Of a DNA stretch of 64,000 nt, positions 51,603 to 63,047 are shown one piece after another. The notes beneath the pieces were generated by a model that worked only from the letters and a program-made list of their open reading frames with translations, did not search any database and had not been told where the DNA came from. Position numbers and translations under genes: made by a program. Location: NCBI RefSeq assembly GCF_947242115.1, contig NC_074728.1, forward strand, positions 2,195,701 through 2,259,700, in the 5' to 3' direction. The stretch is from Biomphalaria glabrata (lineage: Eukaryota > Mollusca > Gastropoda > Planorbidae). Positions within the stretch are counted from its first letter, which is position 1. Each line of letters starts with the position of its first letter.

Positions 51603-53425
51603 TTACATTAGAAATATTCCAAAGTGACTTTGTTTACGATAGATAGTAAGGGCTGCATCGGGTTGTCTTGTGAAATGTTTGTCTTTAGAATTGATTTCTG
51701 TATGTACTTGAACTAGTGACAGAGCGATTTGTCGTCATGAATCGTGTGTTTGTGTGTAGACGTCACTACTTCATTTCTTGAAGTGCCTTTGGTTAAGCTG
51801 TTGCGCTAATGGTTGCTGTTCGGGCTCCTGTTTCCACTGTTTCCCCGTTGTAATAGGCAAGCTAGTTCACAGACAGTCTCAATTAGTCTCTAGTTCTTTT
51901 GATGCGCGTAATCGCATCGGCGTCTTGTTGTTGCGAGTTCTAGAGGTGTGATATTGTTTTAGAATACTTTATAAGCTTAGCGCTGTACAATTTATACATG
52001 ATGTAATGCACTGTATCTTAACATTCATATCTTACCCATTCACGTTATAGCTCATTATTCACTGTTCATTCAGACAACGTATGCTGTCCATTTATTGCAT
52101 AGTTAACATTTTGTAATTTTAAAAAAAGTTACTCTTGAGTTGCAGTTTACCACTGCATTATCCTAACGAAGCAGGGGACCCGGTTTATTTGTCTTCCACT
52201 TGTGCAACACTTAAACCCCACCTTAACAGGTTGCAGCTTCAGAAAGTTAGTCCAGCATAATGGGCATATGAATTTAATCGACACAGATTTTAAAGTAAAA
52301 GCTTCAAATAGTATTTTTTAAATGAACAAAATGAACTTTATTTTTTTGTTACAAATATTTAAAAGCTCCATAACTCATCATTTAGTGTAAAGTTGTAGAA
52401 AAAAATACAAACCACAAACACAATATAAATGTCTACAGATATAACAATACTATTACAATAATAACGACGATATATTCATTCTCTTAACCCATTCGATTAT
52501 ACTGATTTAACTATTCAATGTACCCACGCCGGTATCTAAGTCTCTCTCTTGAATTTTATCAGCTGCCCCTCTTTTATACCAAAATACATACTAATAAAGT
52601 ATCATAGTGAGAATACACAATTACAAGAGGCTACACCAGTCACAGACACATGAGCTCGTTTCCCCATTGCTGCTGACCACTGGGAAGTCATAGTCATAAA
52701 TGAAGGTGCCTATATAAATCTGCTCGGAGTATATAGAATTCTAGTTTGGTAATACAGATCCAGACAAGGCAACACTTAAGAAACTACAGCAAAAGTTTAT
52801 ACTAGAATACTGGATCTAGAGCTATGCTATAGAAGATTCTAGTTTGCTGATAGGCCTCTAGATCCAGACTAAGAAGACGGTACGCCAAATATTTCTGCAC
52901 TATGTGGAGATATGAAGAAAAGGGATTCGAACAGCGAGAAATCATTGGCTCTGGAAGAAGGGCGTCCCAAGCGAGAAAAGGGATAGCCCCTCTACCACCA
53001 ATGAGACTACCACCTTATTTGCGTTCTAGACGGTCTGGGGTATCCCTCTAGAATGAGGCTCTACCGGTACATGATAGTCTGTCCACTACTGTAGGGGAAC
53101 CACTAAATTACATAACGAATGTATGTGGTATGACCATACCATTTGTGAGTTTTTTTTTAAATGTTTTTTATTTTCATTTATGACAACCATATCATTAATG
53201 TTTTTTAAATGAAAGATCATTTTATTTATTAACTTTGATGACTTATTTCAAAACAAGTTTAGATTGACATAGCTGCCACAGTTGGCTTTTAACAAGTCTC
53301 TTACAGTGCTTCCAACTTTAAGAAATAATGAACATTCCAGATATATAGGCTTCTCGTTATCAGCGTTTTCAAGGTGACATAATTGACATTTATAGACATT
53401 TTGCATGTTAATTTAATAAAGGGGT
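51603..53425. other. Intergenic, no gene seen
   Basis: Mostly unique-looking AT-rich DNA. A 49-codon frame at 52902-53051 (MWRYEEKGFEQREI..., then Pro/Arg-rich) is open further upstream but has no recognisable domain. Confidence 0.3.
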
Positions 53426-53427
53426 CA

Positions 53428-53612
53428 TTATTATTATTATCATTATAGCTTTTATATAGCGCTACTTTCATGCTTATAGCTTTCTCAGAGCGCTTTGGTC
53501 CGTTGGTTTTCCGTTCTGCCTTTAGGCGCTCAGTAAACGCAACTGGAGCCCCCTTCTAGGTAGCCAAGACAAGCCAAGTTCAAGCGCACTTAGCCTCTCG
53601 ACCACGCTTCAT
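53428..53612 (-). repeat. SINE-B copy
   Basis: (ATT)n at 53428-53445, 'tagcgctactttcatgctta', 'cctttaggcgctcagtaaac' and the head 'acttagcctctcgaccacgc'. It lacks part of the middle. Confidence 0.8.
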
Positions 53613-54940
53613 TTCAATATTGAAACCATCAGAGACAGATCAAATGATGCAAGGATTAGCGTATCAACAACTAAAGGATAACTAACCAAGAATAAATAAA
53701 GTAAATACACACCAATGTTTACACACTAACCCATGCATGACCGCACCCACATACCAAACATACACACAATTATCTTGTACATATCCCACAGGGCTACAAA
53801 ACAAGGTGTCGAAGACTTCTGAGGGCACAGTCCAACGAATTAGGTAACTACCCACGAACATATACAAATACATCCTAATACAAGCCCAACATTTATTTCA
53901 TGTAAATAATTCCATTAGGTCAAATACATTTACAATTAAAAAGCTATTAGTACTGTAATACTGAAGAATACATACATATCCCACAAACTGTCATTCCGCG
54001 TACATAAAATCGCACCATTACCTACATACCCATATTCCCACAAGAACACCACTTGTGTATTCACAAATATACAAACCCACACATTTTCATCTACCATACC
54101 ACCATTTACATTCCCAATAAATTTTCCAGTTAAAAGTCAACAATTTGTTTAAATATAATGTCGGAGCCACCAGGAAGGAACTTTTATTTTCCATAACAAT
54201 ATTCAGGCTACTATCCCAAACAAGTTACATTATACATCATAAGTGGTGATCCAGTGAAAGTTCTTAATGTCTACCAGAAATTATTGTACTTAATCAGATT
54301 TTAAAAATAGTTAGAGAGTATGCGCATAAAGTATGCTTACTTATGTTTTAAATTTAAAGTGCCAAGATGTGAAATAATAGAAAACCTTTCCTACTAATGT
54401 CTACAAAAATGATAAGACTAGTTGCATCAAGCATGAAAGACTCAATATATAAAAGAAAATGACACTAAAACTAAATAATAGCAGTTTCCAATCAAGATTT
54501 GTGTAAGTGTATTCAATTTCATTTAATTAAGACTTCTGGCTATAATACTCTTGTGAATATAACAAAATAGAATAGAAAATCATGTCCACTTGGTATAAAT
54601 ACACTAAATGACTACACAACACACATCTCTAACATTTCGTAAACACATCCGTACGGACGAGTTAGAGGCACTTGTAAACACAAGAACGACAACCGATACA
54701 GTAAATCATTTTTAGAACAAATACAATTTTCTATCCAACTTGTGTTTGACTTATAGGCCGGGTGTCTTTACTATTTATCTGAGATCAACTCTGATTGACC
54801 ATGACTTGTAGGGCTGCTCCAAGCTCGTTCTCTGGCAAGTAACTGCTTTTCGGTGTTATGCCTGATAGGACCAATAGAGATGTAGTGACTTCGCAGGTAA
54901 CTGTCCCCTTAGTTTAGCAACTGCTGACACCAAAACTTGT
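53613..54940. other. 3' flank of CDO-B, no gene seen
   Basis: AT-rich; should contain the 3'UTR of CDO-B. Many ACA and CATA words at 53700-54110 but no clean array. Confidence 0.35.
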
Positions 54941-57900
54941 TCATGTTATCGAATTTTCTTCTGCGTCATCTTCATTTTCACCATCCAATCTGTGCAGGTT
55001 GTGTACCTAGAGTCATGGAATAAAAACAAAATGGACAGCAATGGCTCGTCAAACAGTCTAGTCATATATTATTTTGTAATCAATACTCGCCGTAGGATTC
55101 ATTTGATCAAAACAGAAAAGAATGCCCCTTGCGTTTTGAGTAAAACATTGAACAAGTTATCTTAGCTTTTCTAATAAAATACAGACATTATAAAACAAAT
55201 ACAAAGTTTACAAGAGAATATTCAAATTCACAAATTGTCAGACATTTTTATTTACCGCGGAACTCAATTCTTTAACTGTCGAAGAACTCTAAAGAAGATA
55301 CTTGTTTTAAACATCTGGAATATCTTTTTTGTTTCCATGGTTACTAGAACAGCTGGGGGTCACTCATGAAGGCCGCAAGATACACATTTGAGATTAAAAG
55401 AAAATCTGCTGCCGAGGACAAACGCAGACGGCGAAAAGAAAATCTAAATCGAACACCTGAGGACAATGGTAATGCTTGTCCTGGTTGTGGCAAAATATGT
55501 AGGTCACAGCTGGGACTGCGAAGCCTCGGGAAATACTGCATTCCTCACTGATCTTCGGACTCCAAGACTAATTTTATTAGTTGTTGTTTAGTTACGTATC
55601 AGAGTATCAAGCTAGAGGCTACTCCATTAGGTAAACGTTTAGTTGGGCGTCAACTGTTGATGGTGATCACAAATGAGCTCCACGAACCTCCTCCCCTCCC
55701 CTATTCTATAGTAGACGCTCTATGCTGCAATAGCTATTGTCGAGTTAAGGTTTACTCTGTATTGTGTGATCTGCATTCTCCAATGTTGTATGTCCCATGT
55801 TGTATGTCTAATGTTGTATGTCCAATAATTGTATTCCAATGTTGTATGTCCAATAATTGTATGTCCAATGTTGTATGGCCAATGTTGTATCTCTAATGTT
55901 GTATGTCAAATGTTGTATGTCTAATGTTGTATGTCTAATGTTGTATGTCAAATGTTGTATGTCCAATGTTGTATGTCAAATGGTGTATGTCAAATGTTGT
56001 ATGTCCTATGTTGTATGTCCAATGTTGTATCTCCAATGCCGCATTAAAAACTCAACGTTTTTGTTTTTCAAATCTCTTTGTCCCATGCTCTCAAAACAAT
56101 TCCCTAAATCTTTCACAGGGAACCATTGCACAGGAACAAAAACAAAAACACAAAAAAAAAAACACGAAAATAAAAAAAAAAAAAGCCGAATTCACATCAT
56201 TAAACCGTATCTGCATAAGCCACTTTTAACGGATACTCTAGACCAAATAGTAACCTGCTGTTACCGCCCTACTCACCCAGAGAGTCAGAACTATAGACAA
56301 CAATGCATTATCATCCAAATAAAAGGAATCTTATAGTATAACATTTTTACAAGTGAAAAAAAAACAAAACAAATGTATTGAGCACAAATGGTCTAAAAAA
56401 AATTTTCTTTAAGATAAACAATTAAATGAAGCAATTATAGTAAAAAAAAAAAATATTAAAACAAAAAGATTAATTAGAAAAATTGTGTTTTTTTTTTTTT
56501 TTAAAAGCAAAACAAGTTTCTACCGTTGGGGCTGCCGCACCAAATATTGGTTGAACTTCTTGTTGTTGACCACTGTTGGTGTAGATGTGACAAGAGGTTA
56601 GAGGCGGGCTGTAATAGAGAAGACAAAGTTTTTTTATGCATAATTAGAAGACCAACACAATGACAGGTTGTGTACCCTTTAAGTGAAGTCTTTTAGTTCA
56701 ATTGCTCACCAGCACCAAACGACCACAAAGAAAAAAAAAGAAATAATATAGACAGAGAAAGAGATGAAAAGAGAGAGAGAGAGAGAGAGAGTAAGAAGGA
56801 GAGAAAGAGAGAAAGAGATAGAAAAGAGAGAGATAGAGAGAGAGAAAAAAGAGAAAGAGAGAGAAAGAGAGAGAGAAAAAAGAGAAAGAGAGAGAAAAGA
56901 GAGAGAGAAAGAGATAAATGTAACGGGCTTTTAAAAGAGTTTAGAATTCAGATATTATGAGAAATATGTTTAGAGATGTAATATTACTTACAAATAGAGC
57001 ACAGCTGATACAGCTGTCTCAGTAGAACTAAGATTCCTGACGCAGTGAGGAGTATTCGTTGCTAAGGGGAAAAAAAATCGAAATGTTTAACAATTCGTAC
57101 CAAAAAGTCATTGAAGTTCAATTATTTTAAAATCTTTTTCTCTCTCAATTTGACCTTGCACCCTTAACCTTGCCAACCCTCTATTCTTTTGCATGTCATA
57201 TAAAATTAGATCGGGAAATCGGAATCAGCGGAAGATTTGGAGCAGACAGGAGACAGAAATAAGGTGGGAGTATGAGGCTGGAACTGGACTGCCTAAAAAA
57301 ACGGTGGAAGCACATGATTTAGGATTGCCTGGGAGGTAATTTGACCTTGACCTATCGGGTCATGTGGAAATTGATGGAAGTGGAGAATGCAATACCAGAA
57401 ACCGCGACACAGTAGCGATATAACAAATAATTATAACTATTACAGGATAAAATATGTCAGGTAGTTGAGAACATTATCTTTTATTCCTCGCTTATTGTCG
57501 AAACCACCGCATAGGTAAAAATAACTCAAGGGAGGTAAAAGAGTTTAACATTTTATTAAACTTCACGATAATGCAAACAATTCTAAGAAAAAAAAGTTTA
57601 GACTAAAAAAGGAAAAAAAACAACAGCTTGATTCGTGCATTCCTATGTATTCACTATGCACCCAACAATTTTACATTGAATTGATTATTTCTAGGTTTAT
57701 TTTGGGTCAATAATTTATGCTACAACACTTTGCTAAATGAGATATTACCAAATACATTTTTATAAAGGGACAGTGTTACAAATTTTTCTCTATACTGCAA
57801 TGCCCACTTGCGCCTGGCTTTTATGTCAATTGGACCTGAAGTCTGAATGTGCCTACTTACATTAATAGCGCGATACTAGTTATTAGTCTAGTCACCTGAA

Positions 57901-60900
57901 GCATTCAAATCTCCTTGAGCATAGGTAATCTCTACTCTTCTTTGCAAATGTTCTGGTAAAGGTCCTGGTCTATAATAACGCTCAAAGAGCGCGCCCTGCA
58001 AGACCTAGACAAATGTTAACATAACCATTAGATTACACTTAATACAAAGCTTATATCAGCTCACCCTGTCTGTCTGTCTGGAATAAAGTTTCTACACGAT
58101 ACTTCACCAACATGCATTCTAAGATCAAGTTAAAACTTTGCACTATTATTCTTTTAGTGTAGACAATACATTAATCAATAAAATATTAACTAATTAGTCA
58201 ATCAATCGTGGGTAATATTATTTCTCTAATTTAGTACATACAATAAGGAAAATAACTTCTACATTTCAGAAAAATAAAGTTCTAAGTGTGGAGTTCTTCA
58301 TCTTTGATAAGCTTTGTTTTGTTATTTTTTAAAGGATTTTTACAAAAATATTTTGCCTGTTTTTTAGCAGCCCCCGAAAGGGGAAAAGACTATGTGAAAT
58401 GTCTGTCCGTCTGCCCGTCCGTCCCGTTTAGATCTAGTTAACTAGAAAAGATAGTGAAAATCGGACATCATAATATTTTAGTCCATTCAAAATTCTGATG
58501 CAACGGCTACTTTTTTCTTTTCTAAAAGCGAAAAATCTAATTTTTAAAATCACTTATACAAGCAGTTTTATCATAAGAATACACCATTTTTACAACCATT
58601 CACTATTAATAGTAACAAACACTGGATGCTCTTTAGTAGGGGAGGCTGTGATGTATCATATTGTAACACACCTATGCTAAAGTAGCTTGTTGTTTTTTTT
58701 TTTTTTACATTTGTTACGTTATGTAACTTCTGTCCTACTAACTACTCAATTTACCCAAGAATAATATTTAATTTTTAAGAGAAAAAAATCTATTTAGTAT
58801 GCATATAAGTTGGACATAATTTAAAACAACAATTAATAAGTAGGTTTTCATATTATCACGTGAAGTGCAGCGCCTATTATTACATTCATTCTGAAAATAT
58901 TGATGAAGGGGGTTCGAGGTTGTCCTCGAGCAGAGCTGTGTTTACTGAGCGCCTAAAGGTAACACGGAAAATCTTCTCCCAGATACCCCCTCCCCCCACT
59001 GGTTCACAAATGAGATAAGACCATATATAAAAGCTATTATTTTAATGTGTACTCTAGAGCACTGTAAGAAGAGCCTGCCGTTTCAGATCTAGCAATCTTT
59101 GGGGCAGACGATCTAAAATAAAATCTGTGATAAAATGTCACTTGGTTAGCACGACGACCAAACTTATTAACTTTCACATTAGAATTCGCTTGACCAAGTT
59201 CGTCGTATAAAATTTCGAAAGTCCAAAACCCAGTACTCACTGAGATTTGAACCTGAGACTCTAGTATCGGAAGCTTTACCACTTCTCTTACACTTCTGTA
59301 ACGGTGAACTGTTAATGTACCAAAAAAAACAAACACATACGCAACATGCGAAAAAAACACACACACACATACTAACGCATACATAAAATACGTTTTAAAT
59401 TTTGTATAAAGCTGATTGACCTTCTTTTTAATTGACCTACTTTATTATAGTTGACCTACTTTGAAAATGCAGCTCGAAGATCCATGATCGTGCAGTAAGT
59501 TGCCTTGTCTAGGCGGGAAAATCAAAAGAATTAAACTGATTTTGTCATTTTGTAGGAGGAATTGACGATTATAACTGTGAAAGAATAAAATGTAAATTTA
59601 AAAAAAAAATGAGATACGGTGCTCAATTCAAGGCATAGTACATAAAAGTGCCCACAGCATTGTAGCTAGATAATACCTTACAGTGCTTGCATTTTGTGTG
59701 TACGTATTCACGTACAGCTGTCAAAAAAAAATTACTGCTACATGTATATATTATTCCCAAGTGAATGAAATATTTATAGAGCAAAATAAAATGTTAGAAA
59801 ACAATAATACAAAAGTAAACAAAAAGGCAATATTTACAGAAAAGTCAGTTATTTATTTTTCAAGTCCGATCTAGATCATTTTAGAAAGCCAATCAGATTT
59901 AGAGAACTGGTCCTACTTATAAAGCAAGTAACATTTAGAGAATTGGTCCTACTTATAAAGCAAGTAACATTTAGAGAGAAATGTATATGTTTAAAACAAG
60001 TCATATTAAAAATAAAGTCATATTTTAAAAAATATAATAATTAGAGAACAAGTCATATTTAGAGAACAAGTCATATTTAGAGATCAATTCATATCTAGAG
60101 AACAATTCATATCTAGAGATCAAGTCATTTGTAAAGATTAAGTCATATTTGGAGAGCTAATCATATGTAGTTAGTCGTTGATGAACAGCCTTGACAAAGA
60201 ATACTTAGTCTTTAAGTCGGACGTGAGTACTTTGTGGTCTTAAAAATGTCTACGGGCCATTTTGAAAACTTCTTTAAACTTTTGATTCAAAAGAATGTCT
60301 TAAAATGCTTTAAATAGGCAGTTATGATATAGGAACAAACTATTGCAAGGTCTTTACCTTTCTCACACAATAAACTAGAAGTCCTGCATTAGAAAAAAAC
60401 AAATAAAAGAATCTTAACGCAGTTACACTGGTGTAGACTTAGGTAGTCGGGTTAAAGTGAAAATAGTTGATCGTTGAGCTGGTCATATAACACCCTCGTT
60501 AACCGTTGGCTACAGGTGACCTTAAAATCATTCGCCCCATAGACCGTGCGGTCTAAAAAGACTCGGATAGCACTAAAGAAGGTCTCAGGACACAGATATG
60601 ACGGACCAAGCCTAAAGACGACGAAAATACAATAAGACCCACCTCCACCACCACTGACGACGGCGTTTACTGCTCCATATATATGGCTCCCTCTGTCTCT
60701 AAAGACAATGGATACGCCCAGATAAATCAATGGTTTTTTGTTTCTTCTCGAGATGGGGCAGAATCTGGTTTGACTAATCTAGCCAATTCTAGACCTGCAG
60801 ACTTTGCCACAGTTCGTGCAAGTGCGTGCATCTTTTTTAAGGGCTAGCTGACAGGGCAACTTTCTTTGTCTTTCTCTTGACTAAGGTCGCTTCATGTCTG

Positions 60901-61538
60901 TTGCTCTCCTCGAGGATCGTACAACACGCAAAGTTTGTCTCCATGCTGTCCGGTCTTAGGCTATCTTCCTCCCACACACTGTCATTGATATCTGCGGTTC
61001 TCATGTCTCGTTTGCAGAAACTTCTTGGAGGGATCATGTCTCCAATCAGGATTTTTTTTTAATTGGCCAATACGCACAACATCTATGCTCTCCTGGCACA
61101 GGGAAGACTACGCTGGCTTGAACAGGTCACCCGCATGCCAGATGGTAGAATCTCTAATATTATATCCTGAGCTTGTGAAGAGACTCAGATCCAAGGCTCT
61201 CCCTCTAGACTAACCTATGTCTGCATTATATGTGGAAAAAAATATGCTGGTCACATCAGTGTTTTAAGTAATCAATAATCTTCAGAATCAAAGAATTAAA
61301 ACACATTGGCTATAGACAATAAAAATACGTACAACTCGTATCCCGCTGTACAATGTTTGCTCCAATCACTGGCGTCTCCCCTATAGCGCTGCATTAAGCG
61401 ACGGAATTTTCCCTCCGCTTCTGCTAGGTCTGAATACGTTACAAGTGTTAATAGAAACATGAGTTCTGCTAAAGTCTCTATTTCTTCCTCCCCATCGTTG
61501 GCTTCTCTAGCATTCATCTCCCTTCTAGATAAAGGCAT
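54941..61538 (-). CDS. Cysteine dioxygenase-like protein, copy B, 6 exons
   Basis: Exons (- strand): 61538-61333, 59574-59460, 58004-57896, 57061-56992, 56608-56524, 55006-54941; 651 nt, 216 aa. Exon 2, 4 and 5 lengths (115, 70, 85) and all phases equal those of copy A. Seen: iron ligands H97, H99 in LHDHGSSSC and H149 in TPHCVRN; C104 and Y166, the crosslink pair; R72 in FYNRQFL; and Val164 in place of human H155, as in copy A. The tail is acidic but differs (LDGENEDDAEENSIT). The start is the first ATG (MPLSRREM); a second Met lies seven codons on. The exon 1 donor is again GAGTT|GTACGT, not the frame-0 alternative three bases on. The N-terminal 45 residues are poorly conserved between A and B, while exons 2-5 are close. 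Same reaction and cytosolic location as expected for copy A. It lies upstream of A in the same orientation, so the pair is a tandem duplication. Confidence 0.88.
55335..55570 (+). mobile_element. LINE extreme C-terminus with zinc knuckle
   Basis: Frame at 55366-55551: a basic stretch (KRKSAAEDKRRRRKENL) followed by CPGCGKICRSQLGLRSLGKYC, a CCHC/CCHH-like end typical of one LINE family's polyprotein tail. It stops normally at 55549-55551 and is followed by a short 3'UTR. 5'-truncated; in CDO-B intron 5, antisense. Confidence 0.75.
55775..56042. repeat. Minisatellite, ~14-bp unit, ~18 copies
   Basis: Unit atgttgtatgtcca with t/a/c changes and an occasional 'aataattgt' spacer. + strand frames over it are Met/Cys/Val repeats without biological signal. 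CDO-B intron 5. Confidence 0.93.
56755..56925. repeat. (GA)-rich tract in CDO-B intron 4
   Basis: About 165 bp of GAGA and GAAAGA units, pyrimidine-rich on the gene strand, 70 bp after the exon 4 donor. Same position as the pure (GA)n in copy A. Confidence 0.93.
58040..58520 (-). repeat. rep-E copy (CDO-B intron 2)
   Basis: 'cagcccccgaaaggggaaaa' then 'tgtctgtccgtctgcccgtc' and 'gtttagatctagttaac'. The segment at 58040-58260 also resembles rep-E ('cagctcaccctgtctgtctg', 'aacatgcattctaagatca'). Two copies in opposite orientation, or one long element. Confidence 0.55.
58905..59040 (+). repeat. SINE-B 3' half
   Basis: 'gggggttcgaggttgtcctc', 'gtgtttactgagcgcctaaa', 'ccctccccccactggttcac' and 'accatatataaaagctatta'. 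Confidence 0.75.
59885..60175. repeat. Degenerate tandem array near 'agagaacaagtcatattt'
   Basis: First two 40-bp copies ('agagaattggtcctacttat'), then 15-30 bp units around 'tagagaacaagtcatat' with drift. CDO-B intron 1. Confidence 0.8.
60438..60564 (+). repeat. SINE-A 3' fragment
   Basis: 'aaaatagttgatcgttgagc', 'caccctcgttaaccgttgg' and 'gaccgtgcggtctaaaaag'. CDO-B intron 1. Confidence 0.65.
60770..61265. mobile_element. Two LINE tail fragments head to head
   Basis: On the - strand, 61060-60800: 'KRDMRTADINDSVWEEDSLR' and later a Lys-rich stretch. On the + strand, 61068-61260: 'NIYALLAQGRLRWLEQVTRM', PDGRISN, then TYVCIICGKKY. Both are parts of the post-polymerase region and zinc tail of a LINE. 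They abut near 61065 in opposite orientation. CDO-B intron 1. Confidence 0.65.
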
Positions 61539-61565
61539 TTTTTTTTGTTGTTTTAAAAAAACCAA

Positions 61566-62150
61566 GAACTAAAATATTATTTCACTTTTCGAAACTTTCC
61601 GTCAATAATTTCGACCAAGTTGGTTAACAGTTCTTTTACTCCCGTTCTTCTCGTTTGATAGAAATATATATACAACATAATGATCATAATTAAAAATAGC
61701 TATACACTTTTAAAATAAACACTGATTTTTTTTCTTGAGAATTTCATTTTTTTTTTTAAATAAAGATGAGAGATATATTAAAAGAAAATAATAATAATGA
61801 CACAATGTTGCAATCTCAACGTTGCATTACGTAATGAGGAAATCTGTAAGTCATGTTTAAGTCAAGCTGTGTTATGAGAACATATTTTGGGCGCTATCGA
61901 ATAACTCGATTGCTCGTATGAAGTATTGTTATGTAAGGCAAAGTTCCTCTAGGACTATAAATATTCTTAACATCATCTGCCCTATAGACCTCATGATTCT
62001 TAAAAGGGAAATTTTCCATATAACTTTATCATTAAGAATGTCCAGGGCAATGAAACTGTTGGGGGGGGGGGTGTTTGATATATGTCGAAAGTTTCTTAAA
62101 GAAATATCAAACAGTTTAAGAATTTTTTAAATAGCGCTTTTGTAAAAGTT
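61566..62150. other. 5' flank of CDO-B
   Basis: AT-rich; a SINE-A 3' scrap at about 61930-62018 ('catcatctgccctatagacc'). It should hold the promoter of copy B; no element I would defend. Confidence 0.35.
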
Positions 62151-62292
62151 GGGGAGGGGGTACCTAGGAGTTGGTTTATCATGCTGTCATTAGGCGCTCA
62201 GTAAACACAACTCTGCTCGAGTCGGGTGTCGAACCTGGAGCCCCCTTCTAGGTAGCCACGCTAAGCATACTTAGCCTGTCGGTCAGAGTAAG
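62145..62292 (-). repeat. SINE-B 5' half
   Basis: 'taggcgctcagtaaacacaa', 'tcgagtcgggtgtcgaacct' and 'cttagcctgtcggtcag'. The 3' end is missing. Confidence 0.75.
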
Positions 62293-62427
62293 ACTTCATT
62301 AGATTCGTACTGAAAACAGCATATTGTAATCATATTTGAGGGGACAAAAAGTTAAGTTTAATTTAAACTAGAGCACAGAAAACAAAACAAAATTCAAGAT
62401 AACTAGATCTAAGACACATAAGCACAT

Positions 62428-62558
62428 AACACACACACACACACAGACACAGACATACCCACAGACATACCCACAGACACACCCACAGACACACACAGAA
62501 ACAGACACAGACACAGACACACACACACAGATACACACACACACACACACACACACAA
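62428..62558. repeat. (CA)n / CACAGA microsatellite
   Basis: ACAC tracts alternate with 'cacagacatacc' units. The - strand Cys/Val frames over it are repeat by-products. Confidence 0.93.
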
Positions 62559-62639
62559 ATCTGTGGTAAGGTCTTCGCTACTTTTCCCCACCCTCCCCGA
62601 CACAAACATCATAGCTAAAAAAAAAAAAAACAGAATTGG

Positions 62640-63040
62640 TAACAAATTGTCACAGCTTATTTTTATAAAGTTGCAACAACATTCGGAAACTCAATAGGTC
62701 TATTCATATGTATAACCTGTAAGATTTTATACGCATTGGCCGGTGTTTCCCATAATTTTATTTACGAATACTTCGTACTCCGATTCAACGAAGCACTTTG
62801 TTTAATTTTTAGGTTGGATCATTTCCTATTGGTTTAAATTAAACGGTACTACTGTACTAATGATTAAACCATATTATAAATTTAGCCATGGTTGCTATGT
62901 TTAAATATAGAACTATACCTATAATAAAATACACACAAGGGGTTTAAAAAAAAGATTAAATTTAATTACATTATATACTTAAAGATCATATTTCATATCC
63001 GTATCTGTCAGAATACTGTGTGAAAAATATCTCAACATCA
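62640..63040. other. Intergenic, no gene seen
   Basis: AT-rich, no recognised repeat or exon. Confidence 0.35.
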
Positions 63041-63047
63041 AGATAAT

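Noticed and set aside
52902-53051. 49-codon frame MWRYEEKGFEQREI
   Set aside because: Charged and Pro/Arg-rich but too short, with no homologous pattern that I know and no clear splice partner; left as unassigned.
55857-56336. 159-codon Cys/Met/Val-rich frame
   Set aside because: It is a translation of the 14-bp minisatellite followed by low-complexity Lys-rich sequence.
62363-62645. Cys/Val-rich minus-strand frames
   Set aside because: Translations of a CA/CACAGA microsatellite.
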